Shown here in pieces: positions 6,034-13,040 of a stretch of 64,000 bases of DNA (position 1 is its first letter; each line of letters begins with the position of its first letter). The translations under genes and the position numbers were made by a program. Origin of the DNA: Akkermansia massiliensis (GTDB lineage Bacteria; Verrucomicrobiota; Verrucomicrobiia; Verrucomicrobiales; Akkermansiaceae); contig NZ_CP072036.1 of assembly GCF_018847375.1 (NCBI RefSeq), positions 1,054,001 through 1,118,000 of the forward strand, given 5' to 3'. Under the pieces are notes generated by a model. That model was given only the letters and a program-made list of their open reading frames with translations. It searched no databases and was not told the origin of the DNA.

Positions 6034-7893
6034 ATGGCACAATCTCGCTCCTTCAGCAATCTTAAGACATCCTGGACAAAATACTCCATCGTCCAAGTCC
6101 TTGATGTACTCAAAAGCAAAGATATTCTCGAAGCATATCTCAATGGCCAAGAAGGAATAAAAATCAACCAACCCAACTTGAAAAGCTTCCTGGGCATCAA
6201 AAATACGCATGACGAAATACCGAAATTCTGGGAAAAGCTTTATAACTATCCTCAAGAAAAAATGCTCTTTGGTATGATGGCTTTAATCCTTACCCATCAT
6301 GAAATCATAGAGGCATTTATAGAATTTTCTTCCGGCGAAATGGACATGAAAGGAATTTTCATATGCGATGAAGAAAAAAACACAATAATCAAGTACAAAG
6401 AACAAACAAACGCGCGCAGTGCATTAGTCGAATCAGGCGCATCTTCATCAGAATACCGCCGAGCATCGAATGTCCCCTATGACTTTTCTGCAGTATTTCA
6501 GAATCCGGAACTAGGCCCTCTATTCAAAGAGCTCATCATCAACAGGTTCATTCGATGCGGATGGACGGAAGAAGAAATAGAGCAGAATATGCCTCAAATA
6601 TGTAGAGAAAATAAAATAGCTGAAATCTTCAATGTAGAACCGAATTTTTTCCAAATATGGCTCACTAGCGCAAAGCCCGGAAACTACATACAGAAATTAA
6701 ATATCAGTGAATTCATCGCAATGAAAAATATTGTGATGGATTTCTCCAATTCTAAAGAAATTTATTTTCTGGGTGAAAACGGCGACGGAAAAACACTCCT
6801 TCTCATGGCACTATTTCTCGCATTCCGTAAAGGCTACCTGGATCAACAGGAAGAAATAGGTGACTTTGCTAGAATATTAGACATCTTCAGGAAAAACCCA
6901 TCCTTCGAAATATCAGGTAATGATGAACAGGGAGGAATATACTCCACCAAAAACAAAGCATACCTTCCGAGAATATACGCCTATGGCCCCCAACGAGCCA
7001 GAACAGACGTAGAAACTGCCGACCCCCACGGATTCAGAACACTATTCAACTCCTATTTCGATAACAACATCCAGCTCATTTCGCCAGAAGCCTGGTTAAA
7101 AGACTTAAAGGGAAAAGAAAGCACAAAAACCCTTACAAATCAACAATCAGGAATGGAAAGGGGTCAATCAGATGAAGCATCTTCCACAAATATATCTCTC
7201 CATAAAGACAGACTCAGCTTGATTTCCACAACATCATTGGAAGAAGTTTTATCTGACATTCTTGAAAAAAATATCACAATAACATGGGTCGGGAACGAAC
7301 CACAATTCAAAGAACATGACACACCAATCTCATTCGACTGCCTTTCCGAAGGCTATAAAAGCATCATCATCTTTGTTGTCGATTTAATCTACAGACTCGT
7401 ACACGACGATAATGATGACGAAGAAACCAAGGTGCTCGAAAAAAAAGCAATAGTCCTTGTTGATGAAATAGAACTTCATATCCATCCAAGATGGCAAATG
7501 AATCTTGTCAAAAAGCTGAGAAACAACTTTCCAAACATTCAATTTTTCTTCACAACACACAGCCCAACAATCATTCAAGCTGCTTCAGATGAAGCAATCA
7601 TTTATCGAATATTCAGAGAAGAAGGTACCACATCCATAAGCCCATCATTTAAAAGGAAAGACCTAAATCGTTTAACAATCAATACACTTGCCACCTCTTC
7701 CCTGTTTGATCTGGATACCGCTCTCTTAAACCCCGTAACAGACGACTATACGACAGCAGATACATATGCGCTAGACCGCCTCAATACCAAGCTGGAACAT
7801 CTACTGAAACAACAGCGCAAACTAGGCAAAAAGTTCTTAACTGATAACGACATAGATCAAATTATTGACACCATTTTGAAAAAATATGTTTAA
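6034..7893 (+). CDS. ptuA: Septu-like defence ATPase (PtuA-like)
   Basis: The 619-residue ABC-like/AAA ATPase has a Walker A motif GENGDGKT at residues 247-254, a Walker B LVDEIELHIHP with Asp477-Glu478, and a switch histidine in TTHSPTIIQ (His509). The N-terminal 240 residues resemble no domain I can name and make the protein longer than a typical PtuA. The next gene, overlapping by 8 bases, encodes a PtuB-type HNH nuclease, which is the basis for the Septu assignment. In Septu the ATPase and nuclease form a complex that acts during phage infection. Gene order here is methylase, ATPase, nuclease. Other ATPase/HNH systems with the same core are possible. Confidence 0.75.
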   Translation: MAQSRSFSNLKTSWTKYSIVQVLDVLKSKDILEAYLNGQEGIKINQPNLKSFLGIKNTHDEIPKFWEKLYNYPQEKMLFGMMALILTHHEIIEAFIEFSSGEMDMKGIFICDEEKNTIIKYKEQTNARSALVESGASSSEYRRASNVPYDFSAVFQNPELGPLFKELIINRFIRCGWTEEEIEQNMPQICRENKIAEIFNVEPNFFQIWLTSAKPGNYIQKLNISEFIAMKNIVMDFSNSKEIYFLGENGDGKTLLLMALFLAFRKGYLDQQEEIGDFARILDIFRKNPSFEISGNDEQGGIYSTKNKAYLPRIYAYGPQRARTDVETADPHGFRTLFNSYFDNNIQLISPEAWLKDLKGKESTKTLTNQQSGMERGQSDEASSTNISLHKDRLSLISTTSLEEVLSDILEKNITITWVGNEPQFKEHDTPISFDCLSEGYKSIIIFVVDLIYRLVHDDNDDEETKVLEKKAIVLVDEIELHIHPRWQMNLVKKLRNNFPNIQFFFTTHSPTIIQAASDEAIIYRIFREEGTTSISPSFKRKDLNRLTINTLATSSLFDLDTALLNPVTDDYTTADTYALDRLNTKLEHLLKQQRKLGKKFLTDNDIDQIIDTILKKYV

Positions 7894-8668
7894 AATCGAC
7901 AAAGACCTGAATAACATCCCCAGCTCTCTTCTCTCACTGCCAACCCACCAAAAACGTCAAAAACATATAGCCGCTAAAAAATACATCACAGGCTCGCGAT
8001 ACAACGAATCCTACAAGGAAAAAGATATCAAGGAAACTCTCGAAAAAATCCACTATAACAAATGTGTTTATTGTGAAGTTTGGGTAGAAGAATACCATAT
8101 CGAACATTTCAGGCCAAAATCAATATACTATTGGCTCGCCTACAGTTGGGACAACCTATTGCTCGCCTGTCCAACTTGCAATAGAAGCAAGTTGGATCAA
8201 TTCCCTTGTAAGAATGCCAATTGCACAACCCTTCCCCAAGACATCGATCCAACTGATACATCCGAAGAAAATATAAAAAAAATCAACCTTCTCTCCGAGG
8301 AATTAAACCGCCAGGAACAACCATTACTTATAAATCCCGAACTAGAATCCCCTATTGGTAAATTGCAGTTTGAAGAAAACGGCACCATTAAATCATCTGA
8401 CGAACGATATACTGAGACCATCAACGTCTGCAAGTTGAACAGAAACAAACTCACGCTGCTAAGAAAAAAAATATTTGACGATTTGATTAACAAGATAAAA
8501 GCCGAACTTGTTACTAGTGACAGCATTCAAGAACAATGCAAGAACATATCCAAATTATTTAATGAAATCAAAAGAAAATCATTGGATAGATCAGAATGTT
8601 TATTAACATTGTTGGTTTACATTTCCGAAAACTTCCATGAAATAGTAAGTAAAAATATACTAAAATGA
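7886..8668 (+). CDS. ptuB: Septu-like HNH endonuclease (PtuB-like)
   Basis: The 260-residue protein contains a zinc-supported HNH nuclease. Cys60 and Cys63 (KCVYCE) with Cys95 and Cys98 (CPTCN) make the zinc site; the HIEH motif (His71, His74) followed by FRPK and Asn99 make the catalytic part. The phrase HFRPKS then SWDNLLLACPTCN is typical of PtuB proteins. The start overlaps the ATPase gene by 8 bases, so translation is probably coupled. It is expected to be the effector that cuts nucleic acid when the ATPase partner is triggered. The C-terminal 120 residues are charged and without a recognisable domain. A hairpin follows at 8738-8759. Confidence 0.8.
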   Translation: MFKIDKDLNNIPSSLLSLPTHQKRQKHIAAKKYITGSRYNESYKEKDIKETLEKIHYNKCVYCEVWVEEYHIEHFRPKSIYYWLAYSWDNLLLACPTCNRSKLDQFPCKNANCTTLPQDIDPTDTSEENIKKINLLSEELNRQEQPLLINPELESPIGKLQFEENGTIKSSDERYTETINVCKLNRNKLTLLRKKIFDDLINKIKAELVTSDSIQEQCKNISKLFNEIKRKSLDRSECLLTLLVYISENFHEIVSKNILK

Positions 8669-8737
8669 ATTTAAATATTGCATGCTGATTTTTGTATTCA
8701 ACACGTCATCTCCTGCAAGAAACCACCTTTTCCTAAA

Positions 8738-8759
8738 ATTTTGTTACATCTAACAAAAT
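8738..8759 (+). repeat. A+T-rich inverted repeat after the Septu operon
   Basis: ATTTTGTTA (8738-8746) faces TAACAAAAT (8751-8759) around a four-base loop. It follows the nuclease stop by 70 bases, without a T run, so it is a weak terminator candidate or an mRNA-end structure. The remainder of 8669-8900 shows no gene. Confidence 0.4.
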
Positions 8760-8900
8760 GATCTTACATCTCATCCATCCCAATCCTCCAGTACCTGTCA
8801 GCCGCTTCTCTGTACACCCGTGCTCTGTAATGTCTCAACCAATAGAAAACTTATAGGTGTGAAGCATAAAGCACTTCTAAGTGTTTAATAAGCCTCGACT

Positions 8901-8931
8901 AAAAAGAAACCCCTCATTATGACGGGTTTCT
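8901..8931 (-). terminator. Terminator of the nuclease operon
   Basis: On the minus strand AGAAACCC (8931-8924) pairs with GGGTTTCT (8912-8905) and is followed by four more T. It lies 17 bases after the stop of the RecB-like nuclease gene. The vWA gene at 18140 ends with a similar AGAAAG/CTTTCT hairpin followed by TTTTAG. Confidence 0.65.
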
Positions 8932-8947
8932 GAATAAACGCCTTTCC

Positions 8948-9817
8948 TCATCCTTTGCACCACCCGAAGCATTCCTTCTTGTACTGGCACCAGGAACATT
9001 GCATCCCGGACTGGGGATGGAAACGTTTGGTGGTGATGCCTTCACAGGCGATCTTGTACAGGTCGGCGGCGCGTTGCTTTCGCTGTTCGTTGGCTGGCGG
9101 GATTTTGACTCGGACCACTTGCGGTGTCTTCGTCTTGGCCAGGTAGATCAGATCCAGTGACGGAGGAGTGTCTCCCGTGGCTTCTTCGATCATCATCTGG
9201 TAAGTGACCAGCTGGAGTTCATGATCGAAGGTTGCATGCCCGGTGTCCGGTTTGGCGGCAGCGGATTTGTAGTCCACTGCCGTCAGGTCGCGCTGGACGA
9301 GGTCGATGACGCCTCGCACGGGAACCGGCAGGCCGGGGATGGCGGCAGACAAGCCGACTTCCACTCCCAGGGGCATTTGTGAAGCAACCTCGTTGGAGGC
9401 CATGTAGGCTTTGATCGTATTCCAGGCACAGGAACGTATCTTCTGTCTCGTTTCTTCGTCGACGTAGTCCACCGGGCCTTCCGTCTTCTCCAACTCCAGA
9501 AAGTGGGCGGAGAAGGCTTCTTCCATGGCCGTCTCACTACTGTCCTCTTCCCGCCATCGGGCGAGGTTGAAGGACTGGAGTGTGGCGTGGATGGCCTTGC
9601 CGACATGCGGGGCAACCGTCGTCGGCTTCCGTATCTGTGCTACCCTCTCGAAGAAGAAGCGCAGAGAACACGACAGATACGATTTGACCGAGGAGGGAGA
9701 CAGGTAGTCCGGGCGGATGGCAGAAGGAGAAGAAGCCTCCGAAGGAAATTTGTTCACCAATGCGATAGCCGGGTGCAGGGAGGATGAACGTATGGGACAG
9801 GTTACGGGAGCAATCAT
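8948..9817 (-). CDS. Cas4/AddB-like PD-(D/E)XK nuclease with iron-sulphur cysteines
   Basis: The 289-residue protein has the RecB-family nuclease core: GVID with Asp172, then VDYKSA with Asp182 and Lys184, preceded by an HVGKAIHATL helix around residues 71-80. Cys50 plus Cys274, Cys277 and Cys283 have the one-plus-three layout of the 4Fe-4S cluster in Cas4 and AddB. It should be a DNA exonuclease that trims ends for recombination. The gene lies three bases after the stop of an upstream gene with a recombination-protein-like tail, so the two form an operon. A diverged copy of its 3' end is at 2751-2860. No CRISPR array or cas gene is nearby, so a CRISPR role is not supported. Confidence 0.8.
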   Translation of the reverse strand: MIAPVTCPIRSSSLHPAIALVNKFPSEASSPSAIRPDYLSPSSVKSYLSCSLRFFFERVAQIRKPTTVAPHVGKAIHATLQSFNLARWREEDSSETAMEEAFSAHFLELEKTEGPVDYVDEETRQKIRSCAWNTIKAYMASNEVASQMPLGVEVGLSAAIPGLPVPVRGVIDLVQRDLTAVDYKSAAAKPDTGHATFDHELQLVTYQMMIEEATGDTPPSLDLIYLAKTKTPQVVRVKIPPANEQRKQRAADLYKIACEGITTKRFHPQSGMQCSWCQYKKECFGWCKG

Positions 9818-9820
9818 AGG

Positions 9821-10402
9821 TCAGTACGGGTTGGAGTTACCGGCATAGGTCGTAGCGGGACGGCGGGTGTAGTTGTTCCTGCCTGATGCCGAACGTTTGG
9901 ATGTCGCACCGGAGCGGTTCATCAGTTCGTCGATTAACCCGGAGGCTTCCATGCGGTTGAGCATGGCAACGGACTTGTTGAATCTCCGGGAAGCCAGTTC
10001 GTTCAGGGCAGAGTCATCCAACCCGGCCTTCCCGGCCAGTTCCAGGATGAGAGACTGTTGCTTCTCCGAGAACTTCCATGTGGGAACGGTTGCAACAGAG
10101 GTCTCGGGAGCGCTTGCAGGCGGTGTTTGTTTCACGGATGATGTGGATATCATCTGTGAGCAGGAAGCCCCAAGGGCAGGCCTTTGCGTGACCTGTGAGC
10201 CGTAATGTTCGTCAGGAACGAACCCGACCTGTTGGATCCGGGCGTCGACGGCAGTCTGAAGGGAGCCGTAGAGCCGCTCGGTTTCCGCAGCCAGTTCGGA
10301 TGTGTGGGTGATTTCGGTTTCGATGGAGACCTCGAACTGGTGGGAGGAATATCCCGGCAGTCCGAGTCGTTTGCTGTAGTTGGCGATGAGTTTGATAGCC
10401 AT
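9821..10402 (-). CDS. Partner protein of the nuclease, with a recombination-protein-like C-terminus
   Basis: The 193-residue frame begins at the ATG at 10402 (MAIKLIANYSKRLGLPGYSS); an upstream in-frame ATG at 10468 lies inside the leader hairpin and is unlikely. The N-terminal half (KLIANYSKRLGLPGYSSHQF, then VSIETEI) is a conserved-looking domain without a name I know. After a Ser/Thr/Pro-rich linker, residues about 115-165 (KFSEKQQSLILELAGKAGL to ASGLIDEL) resemble the short helical module found near the end of several phage single-strand annealing and related proteins. The tail is basic. With the nuclease three bases downstream, a DNA end-processing or annealing role is plausible but unproven. 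Confidence 0.55.
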   Translation of the reverse strand: MAIKLIANYSKRLGLPGYSSHQFEVSIETEITHTSELAAETERLYGSLQTAVDARIQQVGFVPDEHYGSQVTQRPALGASCSQMISTSSVKQTPPASAPETSVATVPTWKFSEKQQSLILELAGKAGLDDSALNELASRRFNKSVAMLNRMEASGLIDELMNRSGATSKRSASGRNNYTRRPATTYAGNSNPY

Positions 10403-10438
10403 GATGGTGGTTCTTTCGTTGTTGATGGATGGATACAG

Positions 10439-10473
10439 AAAAACCGCCATGCCCCGGGATGGGACCATGGCGG
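10439..10473 (-). terminator. Leader hairpin with U5 tract before the 10402 gene
   Basis: On the minus strand CCGCCATG (10473-10466) pairs with CATGGCGG (10451-10444), with additional G/C pairing inside the loop, and five T follow. It lies between the promoter at 10515-10545 and the start codon 41 bases further on. The arrangement is the same as at 717-752 although the stem sequences differ. Confidence 0.55.
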
Positions 10474-10514
10474 CTCTTCGAAGGATGACAGGCAGGTAAA
10501 TCCCTGTGTCTGGT

Positions 10515-10545
10515 ATATATGACGGGAGGGAAGGTGTTATTTCAG
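10515..10545 (-). promoter_or_regulatory. Island-type promoter of the nuclease operon
   Basis: CTGAAA (10545-10540), 17 bases, TCATATAT (10522-10515) on the minus strand, identical in both boxes and spacing to the promoter at 790-820; the spacers share a pyrimidine-rich character. The stretch from 10546 to 10745 shows no gene. Confidence 0.5.
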
Positions 10546-10745
10546 ATGAGAAAGAGCTTCATATCCCGTTGTCCCGGGAAAGTGGACATGAACTTGTCGT
10601 ACCCGGAACCATGAATCGTAGTAGCTGTCTTGGTCAGCTGATGCCAGTAGGAAGATCGCATGAACAGTATTTACGAGCCAGGTAAAGACACGAAGTTAAA
10701 TCAGAATTGGCGCAGCCTTCTCCCGGAGATACTGTGGATCCACAG

Positions 10746-11681
10746 TTAAAGAGAAGGATCATCTCCATTTGGCAAATGGACGGAAGTTTTCTTTGATACC
10801 TGACCGGAGAACATGGAAACTAAATCCATTACCCGCGGATTCTGTTTTCCCTTGAGCCAAACCGCCCAGAGTTCAAAATTCAACCGCTCACGGGGGTCAG
10901 ACAGTTCCTTATATAAAATTTGGTTCCTTACCGGTGCCGAAAATTCACGAGGCAACAGAGTCATGCCGGAACCGGAACCTACCAGCAACAGCATTTCCGC
11001 CATATTTGTAACTCCCCTGAATTTCAAAGTTTCCAGAACGTCTTCCGGAAGAAAATTCCGTATTTCCTGATAATGCAGTCCGCCTTTTCTGTTCCCCATA
11101 TACAGGAAGGTTTCCCCGGATATATCCTTGCTGGTTAATGATCTCTTGCGAGCCAAGGGGAGCTCCTTTCCTAAAAAAAGTTTCATGGGAGATGAAAAAA
11201 TCCGTCGGGTCTTGAACCTGGGATGGGAAGGAACGTTATGCGCTATGACAAAACCAATCTGGATTTTTCCCTGAAGAAGCGCGTCCAGTTGCTGAATATC
11301 CGGTATATCAGCAAGCTCAAATTTGAGTCCGGGATGTTTTTTGCAAAAGGCGGATATTGTTTCCATCAGGGTAGCTATTCCAAATGGTCCCGGTGTTCCA
11401 ATAGTAATTATCTTGGTCTCATCCGAAATAGTTCTGGCCCTGGCTACCATCTCTTCTGCTTTCAGCAGAAGATTCCTTGCATCATCCAAAAAAGCCTCTC
11501 CCGCAGGAGTCAGCCGAACGCCCGCCGTATTCCGCTTGAGCAGAATCACTCCTATGGAATCTTCCAGATCCCTGATCTGCTTGCTTAATGCAGGATGGCT
11601 GACATGCAGCTTATCTCCGGCCCTGCGGAAATTCAATTCTTCGGCCACCGTGATGAAGTATTTTAAATGGCGGATTTCCAT
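10746..11681 (-). CDS. LysR-family regulator of the RND efflux operon
   Basis: The 311-residue protein has the LysR layout: an N-terminal winged helix (MEIRHLKYFITVAEELNFRR, then HVSHPALSKQIRDLE) and a C-terminal periplasmic-binding-like effector domain from about residue 90. It is divergent from the efflux operon, with 85 bases between the start codons containing two overlapping inverted repeats, the usual arrangement for a LysR activator of its neighbour. The inducer cannot be inferred. Transcribed alone; no clear terminator is seen after the stop. Confidence 0.9.
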   Translation of the reverse strand: MEIRHLKYFITVAEELNFRRAGDKLHVSHPALSKQIRDLEDSIGVILLKRNTAGVRLTPAGEAFLDDARNLLLKAEEMVARARTISDETKIITIGTPGPFGIATLMETISAFCKKHPGLKFELADIPDIQQLDALLQGKIQIGFVIAHNVPSHPRFKTRRIFSSPMKLFLGKELPLARKRSLTSKDISGETFLYMGNRKGGLHYQEIRNFLPEDVLETLKFRGVTNMAEMLLLVGSGSGMTLLPREFSAPVRNQILYKELSDPRERLNFELWAVWLKGKQNPRVMDLVSMFSGQVSKKTSVHLPNGDDPSL

Positions 11682-11692
11682 GGTCGTTTCTC

Positions 11693-11720
11693 TGGTAAGT
11701 TGCAGTTACCAACACGGTAA
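11693..11720. promoter_or_regulatory. LysR-type operator between the regulator and the efflux operon
   Basis: TGGTAA (11693-11698) faces TTACCA (11706-11711) with a 7-base gap, and the same TTACC faces GGTAA (11716-11720) with a 5-base gap. Overlapping palindromes in the shared gap of a divergent LysR gene and its target are typical binding sites. Confidence 0.5.
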
Positions 11721-11766
11721 TATCAAAGTCATTCCCGATTTTCGAACAAAACGATACTTTACAGCC

Positions 11767-13023
11767 ATGAGAAATTCTCCACCCAATCTGCCGTCACTTC
11801 TGTCCCGGTTCCAACGGCAAGCCAAGGCATGCGCGTCTGCACCGGCAACCGTATTGGCCGTGGCCTTGATGCTGCTGACCGGCTGTACTCCATCCGAGGA
11901 AAAAGCGGATGGGGCTGGCGACCCCATGCGGAATAGCCCTCTGGAAGTCGGGACACTCACGTTGGACACAGAGGAAGTCGTCATCACGCAAGAACTTCCT
12001 GCCCGCATTTCTTCGCTCCGCGTTGCCGAGGTCCGTTCCCGCGTTGACGGCATCGTCCAGAAGTGCTGCTTCGAAGAGGGCGCCTTCGTAAAAGAAGGAG
12101 AACTTTTGTATCAAATCGACGATGCTTCATATAGAGCGGCAGCCAACAGGGCCAAAGCGGCGCTAGCCAAAGCCCGATCTAATCTGGAATCCGCCGAACT
12201 GAAAGAAAAACGTTACAAGGCCTTGCTCGGAAACCGTGTCGCCAGTCAACAGGAGTATGAAGATGCCAAGGCTTCCCTGCTTGCCTGCCAGGCCGATGTC
12301 ATGTCGGCCGAGGCTGATTTGGAATCAGCATTGATCGATCTCAATTATACCCGCGTAACAGCCCCTGTAAGTGGCCAAATAGGGAAATCGGAAATCACGG
12401 AAGGAGCTTATGTCCGCAAGGACGAAGCCACTCTCATGGCTACTGTGCGACAAAATGATCCGGTTTATGTGGACATGACCCAGTCCAGCGCTAATCTGGT
12501 ACAGCTTAAACAAGCTCTTCACAGCAATGAACTTCACCGGGCCGATTCGTCGGATACGGCAAGAGTCACTCTGGCCCTGGAAAACGGCGCCGACTACGAT
12601 CAGGAAGGGATATGGAAATTTACCGACACCGTCACCAACGCCAATACAAGTTCCGTCACCATCAGGGCGGTATTCCCCAACCCGGACAACTACCTGCTTC
12701 CTGGGATGTTCGTTAAGGCCTTCATTGTAGAGGCCAGAAAGGAAAACGCCATTCTCATTCCGCAGGCGGTTGTCATGCGTGATACCAAAGGAGAACCATA
12801 TGTTTATATTGCAGGCAAAAACGGAACCGCTGAACAAAAAAGCATCGAGATATCCCGTTCCATGGGAAATCGGTGGCTGGTCAATTCCGGACTCAACAAA
12901 GGCGACAGGATCATTGTCGATCATCTGCAAAAAATGGCCGATGGCGTGCCAATTGTTGTTGTCGATGTTTCCGGCCAGGAAAAAGGCTCCGGGGAACATT
13001 CATCAAATGCCACGGACTGTTAA
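11767..13023 (+). CDS. RND efflux periplasmic adaptor (AcrA-like lipoprotein)
   Basis: The 418-residue frame starts at the ATG at 11767; the open frame extends further upstream through the regulator but without a signal. The N-terminus carries a lipoprotein signal ending LLTGC. The middle shows the membrane-fusion order: barrel/lipoyl half (VRSRVDGIVQK), alpha-helical hairpin (ANRAKAALAKARSNLESAEL), second lipoyl half (YTRVTAPVSGQIGKSEI), then a beta barrel ending in LLPGMFVKAFI. It links the inner-membrane pump to the outer-membrane channel encoded downstream. First gene of the adaptor-pump-channel operon, 17 bases before the pump gene. Confidence 0.92.
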   Translation: MRNSPPNLPSLLSRFQRQAKACASAPATVLAVALMLLTGCTPSEEKADGAGDPMRNSPLEVGTLTLDTEEVVITQELPARISSLRVAEVRSRVDGIVQKCCFEEGAFVKEGELLYQIDDASYRAAANRAKAALAKARSNLESAELKEKRYKALLGNRVASQQEYEDAKASLLACQADVMSAEADLESALIDLNYTRVTAPVSGQIGKSEITEGAYVRKDEATLMATVRQNDPVYVDMTQSSANLVQLKQALHSNELHRADSSDTARVTLALENGADYDQEGIWKFTDTVTNANTSSVTIRAVFPNPDNYLLPGMFVKAFIVEARKENAILIPQAVVMRDTKGEPYVYIAGKNGTAEQKSIEISRSMGNRWLVNSGLNKGDRIIVDHLQKMADGVPIVVVDVSGQEKGSGEHSSNATDC

Positions 13024-13040
13024 CTTGATGCATTGACTGT

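Noticed and set aside
8948-9817. CRISPR-associated Cas4
   Set aside because: The nuclease shares the Cas4-like cysteine layout, but there is no repeat-spacer array and no other cas gene in the window; a general RecB-family nuclease is the safer call.
12325-12999. Long minus-strand frames opposite the efflux genes, and similar long frames opposite nifJ, leuB, metY and hrpA
   Set aside because: These are antisense shadows caused by strong codon bias; their translations are rich in His, Arg and Gly and match no family, while the sense strand encodes clear proteins.
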